DNA of 64,000 nt, taken from positions 5,683-69,682 of the forward strand of contig JAXJXP010000010.1 in the NCBI GenBank assembly GCA_036307445.1. The letters are read 5' to 3'. The notes under the pieces are model-generated. The model was not told the origin of the DNA and made no database searches. It worked only from the letters and a program-made list of their open reading frames with translations. Of this stretch, positions 59,679-64,000 are shown one piece after another (the stretch's first letter is position 1; the number at the start of each line of letters is the position of its first letter). The translations under genes and the position numbers were made by a program. This DNA is from HGM11525 sp036307445. GTDB taxonomy: Bacteria > Bacillota > Clostridia > UBA1381.

Positions 59679-62210
59679 ATGGATTATTCTCAAGAAACAC
59701 TTAAAAAGCTGGAAAAGGACTTGAGAACTGACTTTGATAAAGGTCTTGCGAGCAGACAGACGAGGTCGGGAGGGAATGTTATATCTACCCGTAAGAGAGC
59801 AGGCTTTTTTAAACAGATGCTTTCTCAGGTGTCCGATTTTATGACGGTGGTATTGCTTGTTGCTGCGGCTGTTTCGTATTTTTCCACGCATTTGCGGGGG
59901 GAGAACGATATATTTGAGCCGCTTTTAATAGTTGCAATTGTGCTTCTCAATGCACTTTTGGGTGTATTTCAGCAGCGAAGAGCAGAAAAAGCTATTGACG
60001 CCTTAAAAAAGCTCGCCGATCCTCAGGCAACAGTTATAAGGGACGGCAAGGTACAAAAAATACCGGCAGAAAATCTTACGGTAGGCGACATTGTTCTTGT
60101 AAAAGCAGGGGATAAAATAGCGGCGGATATGAGGGTTATACAATCTGTAGGACTTGAAGCGGACGAATCCTCCCTTACAGGCGAATCGCTCCCTGTTCAA
60201 AAGGAGGAGTGTGTCTTAACCGAAACGGTTACTGCAGGAGAAAGAAAAAATATGCTTCATTCTGCAACCTCGGTTACAGCAGGACACGGCAAGGCGGTTG
60301 TGTGTACGGTTGGAATGAATACCGAAATGGGCAAAATCGCAGGATTTATTCTAAGTGAAGAAGAGGAGCAGACACCGCTTCAAAAAAAGCTTTCAAGGCT
60401 TGGCAAAATATTGGGTATTGCGGCGCTTGTCATATGTGGTGCAATTTTTTTGATAGGTATTGAGAAAAAGCTTGACCCGCTCGATATGTTCATTACTGCC
60501 GTAAGTCTTGCAGTAGCGGCTATTCCAGAGGGGTTGCCCGCAACTGTTACCGTTATGCTTGCAATCGGTGTTGAAAGAATGGCAAAGAAGAAAGCAATTG
60601 TAAAACGGCTTTCTGCGGTGGAGACACTTGGTGCAGCAAGCGTAATTTGTACCGACAAGACGGGAACTCTTACCGAAAACAAAATGACAGTTTCCGAGTA
60701 TTACTGCGAAAATATGGATTTTATGCGTGAGATTGCGTCGCTTGCATCTTATGGCGGAACGAGTCCTACTGAAAAGGCAATCCTTGATTGGAGCGGATGT
60801 GTTTCGGGTTGGGAAAGGACAGAGGAAAATCCTTTTGACTCTAAGCGGAAAATGATGAGTGTTTTAGTTAAAAAGGGAAAGGAATGCCGAGTTGTTGCAA
60901 AGGGAGCGGCTGAAATTCTGCTTTCAAAATGCTCATCTAAACGAGGGAAAACAGGTGTATCTGTCCTTTCGGACGAGGAAAGAAACGGGCTTTTAAGGCG
61001 TGCAGAACAAATGGCGGCTAAGGGGCTAAGAGTTTTGGCGGTTGCATATGCCGACTCAGGTGTGTTAAGAGAAAAAGAGCTTGTATTCTGTGGTTTTGTT
61101 GCTATTTCCGACCCTCCAAGAAAGGAAGCCAAAACAGCGGTTGGTGAATGTAAGAGGGCAGGAATACAGGTTGTTATGATAACGGGCGACCATATTGCAA
61201 CTGCTGCCGCTATTGCTCGTGAGGTGGGGATTTTAGACGGAGAGGGAAGGGTTGTTTCGGGTAGAGAGCTTGACAGAATGACCGACTCGGAGCTTGCGGG
61301 TATTTTGCCTGCGGTCAGGGTTTTTGCGAGAGTTACACCTGAACAAAAGCTCAGGATTATAAAGACCTTTAAGAGTATAGGGGCAATTGCTGCTATGACG
61401 GGCGACGGAGTAAATGATGCACCTGCCTTAAAGGCGGCAGATATTGGCTGCAGTATGGGCAAAAACGGAACAGATGTTGCAAAGGAAGCCTCGGATATGG
61501 TGCTTGCTGACGATAATTTTGCAACGATAGTTGCGGCGGTGAAAGAGGGAAGACGTATTTTTGACAATATAAGAAAGTCGGTACTGTTCCTGCTTTCGTC
61601 AAATATAGGGGAGCTTCTTTGCGTGTTTTTGGGGCTTTTGTTCGGCTGGGCTGCGCCTCTTACCGCACCTCAGCTTTTGTGGATAAATCTCGTTACAGAC
61701 TCTCTGCCGGCTATTGCGCTGGGTCTTGACCCTGCTGACAAGGACATTATGACCAAAAATCATCAGGCAGGAGGAGCTTTGCTGACGGCATCAAACTGGG
61801 CGGCTATCGTAACGGAAGGCGCAATGATAGGAGCATTGGCACTTGTTGCTTATACAGTTGGCTCGATACTTTTCGCAAGCAGCGGAGGTCAGATTGCTGG
61901 AAGAACAATGGCTTTTGTAGTTTTAGCTTCATCACAGCTGATACATTCCTTTAACTTAAGAAGTGATACCTCTGTTATAAAGGACGGTCTGTTTAAAAAT
62001 AAGGCTCTGGTGTGGTCGTTTGTTGTCGGGATACTTTTGACGGTGTTGCTTGTTAATATTCCGTCGGCTGCAGCGCTTTTCGGGGTATGTGCGTTAGAGT
62101 ATTCAGGGTGGGCAATATGTGCTGTACTTGCAATAATGCCCCTTGTTATAGTAGAATTTGCCAAATCGGTTGAACAATACTTTGCAGGAAAAACAATAAA
62201 AAAAGAATAA
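59679..62210 (+). CDS. Calcium-transporting P-type ATPase (P2A)
   Basis: An 843-aa cation pump. The phosphorylated Asp is in VICTDKTGTLTEN, the actuator loop is LTGES, and TGDGVNDAPALK closes the catalytic domain. M4 has IPEGLPATVTVMLA and M6 NLVTDSLPAIALGLDP, the N..D pattern of Ca2+ pumps such as LMCA1, supporting calcium export. Ten TM helices are expected. ATG 59679 has AAAGGCGG; an 18-codon upstream extension lacks a site. It is divergent from the transposase-like gene. Confidence 0.9.
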   Translation: MDYSQETLKKLEKDLRTDFDKGLASRQTRSGGNVISTRKRAGFFKQMLSQVSDFMTVVLLVAAAVSYFSTHLRGENDIFEPLLIVAIVLLNALLGVFQQRRAEKAIDALKKLADPQATVIRDGKVQKIPAENLTVGDIVLVKAGDKIAADMRVIQSVGLEADESSLTGESLPVQKEECVLTETVTAGERKNMLHSATSVTAGHGKAVVCTVGMNTEMGKIAGFILSEEEEQTPLQKKLSRLGKILGIAALVICGAIFLIGIEKKLDPLDMFITAVSLAVAAIPEGLPATVTVMLAIGVERMAKKKAIVKRLSAVETLGAASVICTDKTGTLTENKMTVSEYYCENMDFMREIASLASYGGTSPTEKAILDWSGCVSGWERTEENPFDSKRKMMSVLVKKGKECRVVAKGAAEILLSKCSSKRGKTGVSVLSDEERNGLLRRAEQMAAKGLRVLAVAYADSGVLREKELVFCGFVAISDPPRKEAKTAVGECKRAGIQVVMITGDHIATAAAIAREVGILDGEGRVVSGRELDRMTDSELAGILPAVRVFARVTPEQKLRIIKTFKSIGAIAAMTGDGVNDAPALKAADIGCSMGKNGTDVAKEASDMVLADDNFATIVAAVKEGRRIFDNIRKSVLFLLSSNIGELLCVFLGLLFGWAAPLTAPQLLWINLVTDSLPAIALGLDPADKDIMTKNHQAGGALLTASNWAAIVTEGAMIGALALVAYTVGSILFASSGGQIAGRTMAFVVLASSQLIHSFNLRSDTSVIKDGLFKNKALVWSFVVGILLTVLLVNIPSAAALFGVCALEYSGWAICAVLAIMPLVIVEFAKSVEQYFAGKTIKKE

Positions 62211-62253
62211 AATCGACGTAGATTGTTAAAATTTTTACAAAATATCGGAAATA

Positions 62254-62294
62254 TTTTGAAAATGAGTAGACATTTTCAAAAAATGTGATATAAT
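62254..62294 (+). promoter_or_regulatory. ppdK promoter overlapped by an 11-bp inverted repeat
   Basis: TAGACA (62267-62272), 16 bases, TATAAT (62289-62294). TTTTGAAAATG (62254-62264) and CATTTTCAAAA (62271-62281) are perfect inverted arms 6 bases apart that cover the -35 region, the position of a repressor site. Confidence 0.62.
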
Positions 62295-62357
62295 AGATAT
62301 GTTATGGTGTACCTTAGTACGTCATAGAATACAATTTACTATTAGGAGGAGATTCCA

Positions 62358-64000
62358 ATGGCAAAGAAGTACGTATATCTTTTCTCGGAAGGCGACGCAA
62401 GCATGAGAGAGCTTCTTGGCGGTAAAGGTGCTAACCTTGCAGAGATGACTAAAATTGGTCTTCCTGTGCCCCAGGGCTTCACAGTTTCTACTGAGGCTTG
62501 TACACAGTACTACGAGGATGGAAGAAAAATTAATGCAGACATTCAGGCAGAGATTATGGAATACATCGACAAGATGGAGGGCATCACCGGTATGAAGTTC
62601 GGTGATAAGGAAAACCCGCTTCTCGTGTCTGTTCGTTCAGGCGCAAGAGCATCCATGCCGGGTATGATGGATACAATTTTGAACCTTGGTCTTAACGAAG
62701 AGGTTGTTGAAGTTATGGCTGCTAAGTCAGGCAACGCACGTTGGGCTTGGGACTGCTACAGAAGATTTATTCAGATGTATTCTGACGTAGTTATGGAAGT
62801 TGGTAAGAAGTATTTTGAGCAGCTTATCGACGAAATGAAGGAAGCAAAGGGTGTAACACAGGATATCGAGCTTACTGCTGAAGATCTCAAAACACTCGCA
62901 GGTCAGTTCAAAGCTGAGTACAAGAATAAAATCGGCAAAGACTTCCCGTCAGACCCGAAGGAACAGCTTATGGGCGCAGTAGAAGCAGTATTCCGTTCAT
63001 GGGATAACCCCCGTGCTAACGTTTATCGCCGTGATAACGATATTCCTTATTCATGGGGTACAGCAGTTAACGTACAGATGATGGCATTCGGTAATATGGG
63101 CGACGATTGCGGTACAGGTGTTGCATTCACAAGAGACCCTGCTACAGGTGAGCCGGGACTTATGGGTGAGTTCCTTGTAAACGCACAGGGTGAGGACGTT
63201 GTTGCAGGCGTTCGTACACCGATGCCTATTGCTGAAATGGCAGCAAAGTTCCCCGAAGCATTTGCACAGTTCAAGCAGGTTTGTGCTACTTTGGAGGACC
63301 ATTACAGAGATATGCAGGATATGGAGTTTACTGTTCAGGCAGGTAAGCTCTATATGCTCCAGACAAGAAACGGTAAGAGAACAGCTAAGGCTGCTCTTAA
63401 GATTGCTTGCGACCTCGTTGATGAGGGTATGATTGATAAGAAGCAGGCAGTTGCTATGATTGACCCGAGAAACCTCGACACACTTCTTCACCCGCAGTTT
63501 GATGCAAAGGCTCTTAAGGCTGCAACTCCTGCAGGTAAAGGTCTTGGCGCATCTCCTGGTGCTGCTTGCGGTAAGGTTGTATTTACAGCTGAGGATGCAG
63601 AGGCTTGGAATGCAAGAGGCGAGAAGGTAGTTCTTGTTCGTCTTGAAACATCACCTGAGGATATTACAGGTATGAAAGCTTCTCAGGGTATTCTTACAGT
63701 TCGTGGCGGTATGACATCACACGCAGCAGTTGTTGCTCGTGGTATGGGTACTTGCTGTGTATCAGGCTGTGGCGATATCATTATGGACGAAGCTAACAAG
63801 AAGTTCACATTGGCTGGTAAGACCTACAACGAGGGAGATTACATCTCAATCGACGGTTCAACAGGTAATATTTATGACGGTATCATCCCGACAGTTGATG
63901 CAGAAATCGCAGGCGAGTTCGGTAGAATTATGCAGTGGGCTGATGAGTTCAGAACACTTAAGGTTCGTACAAATGCAGATACACCGGCTGATGCTAAAAA
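62358..64000 (+). CDS. ppdK: Pyruvate, phosphate dikinase, 3' end cut by window edge
   Basis: The frame opens at ATG 62358 behind TAGGAGGAG and stays open for 547 codons to the window edge. KKYVYLFSEGDASMRELLGGKGANLAEM begins the ATP-grasp nucleotide-binding domain, with SVRSGARASMPGMMDTILNLG following. The catalytic His is in VRGGMTSHAAVVARGMGTCC of the central domain. The C-terminal PEP/pyruvate barrel lies outside. PPDK interconverts pyruvate and PEP with PPi/AMP, common in anaerobes with PPi-linked glycolysis. Full length is about 880 aa. Confidence 0.96.
   Translation, partial: MAKKYVYLFSEGDASMRELLGGKGANLAEMTKIGLPVPQGFTVSTEACTQYYEDGRKINADIQAEIMEYIDKMEGITGMKFGDKENPLLVSVRSGARASMPGMMDTILNLGLNEEVVEVMAAKSGNARWAWDCYRRFIQMYSDVVMEVGKKYFEQLIDEMKEAKGVTQDIELTAEDLKTLAGQFKAEYKNKIGKDFPSDPKEQLMGAVEAVFRSWDNPRANVYRRDNDIPYSWGTAVNVQMMAFGNMGDDCGTGVAFTRDPATGEPGLMGEFLVNAQGEDVVAGVRTPMPIAEMAAKFPEAFAQFKQVCATLEDHYRDMQDMEFTVQAGKLYMLQTRNGKRTAKAALKIACDLVDEGMIDKKQAVAMIDPRNLDTLLHPQFDAKALKAATPAGKGLGASPGAACGKVVFTAEDAEAWNARGEKVVLVRLETSPEDITGMKASQGILTVRGGMTSHAAVVARGMGTCCVSGCGDIIMDEANKKFTLAGKTYNEGDYISIDGSTGNIYDGIIPTVDAEIAGEFGRIMQWADEFRTLKVRTNADTPADAK

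Noticed and set aside
60749..61567. 272-codon open frame on the minus strand
   Set aside because: It lies inside the P-type ATPase gene, has a Ser/Ala/Pro-biased composition and no family features.
1..64000. CRISPR array, tRNA, rRNA, prophage or integrative element
   Set aside because: I saw no regularly spaced repeats with unique spacers, no cloverleaf-like gene between the CDSs, and no integrase or phage structural gene. The only tandem repeat is the 93-bp array at 33987-34209, whose period carries no variable spacer.

Overview
The window comes from a low-GC, Gram-positive, spore-forming anaerobe, most likely class Clostridia. The spoIIGA-sigE pair and SpoVAC indicate sporulation. S-layer-homology proteins and lipoproteins fit a Gram-positive wall. 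Rubrerythrin, pyruvate phosphate dikinase, the MEP isoprenoid enzymes and BirA/LysA/LeuA of clostridial type fit an anaerobe. Genus cannot be fixed from sequence reading alone. Almost everything is core chromosome; I see no prophage, conjugative element, CRISPR array, rRNA or tRNA gene.

Layout. 1-2.7 kb: tmcAL (cut by the window edge), then divergent iscS-iscU. 2.7-9.4 kb: the canonical pyrH-frr-uppS-cdsA-dxr-rseP-ispG block (UMP kinase, ribosome recycling, undecaprenyl and CDP-diacylglycerol synthesis, MEP pathway, site-2 protease). 9.4-17.4 kb: aroQ-pepP, hflX-yigZ-lipoprotein, trxA-queG-rsmF-like, sstT. 17.6-22 kb: nfeD-SPFH, then leftward secG and argJ-cca. 22-24.6 kb: an exported stalk-domain protein and a MATE transporter, followed by a candidate small RNA. 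24.9-27.6 kb: leftward metY-membrane protein-birA. 27.8-33.8 kb: a MacAB-like exporter (adaptor, ATPase, permease) ending in an S-layer protein. 33.8-36 kb: a leucine leader-peptide attenuator, a tandem palindromic repeat and leuA. 36-43.9 kb, leftward: ABC-F, SLH-glucosaminidase, a four-gene group (nucleotidyltransferase, HIT, rubrerythrin, radical SAM), then spoIIGA-sigE-spoVAC. 44-48.2 kb: DUF5685-J-domain-DUF1385-prmC and an HprK-like kinase. 48.3-54.2 kb, leftward: lysA, tig-clpP-clpX, a phosphoesterase and a small membrane protein. 54.3-58.1 kb: lysS, a membrane protein, an orphan sigma factor and pyrE. 58.2-59.5 kb, leftward: a REP-transposase relative that lacks its catalytic residues, and a membrane protein. 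59.7-64 kb: a calcium-type P-ATPase and ppdK (cut by the edge).

The most unusual content is between genes. Two families of short palindromic repeats lie at gene 3' ends. One has the layout of REP elements (a GTAG tetranucleotide followed by an imperfect hairpin; four copies). The other is about 100 bp with terminal inverted repeats (single copies plus a 2.3-copy tandem array). The only REP-type transposase homologue here has lost its HUH histidine and apparently its tyrosine. Other regulatory observations are a leu attenuator, a terminator-like hairpin inside the pyrH leader, a 72-nt small RNA candidate with a C-rich loop, a Spo0A-style wide-spacer promoter for spoIIGA and a possible forespore promoter for spoVAC. 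All promoter, operator and RNA calls are from reading the sequence only.
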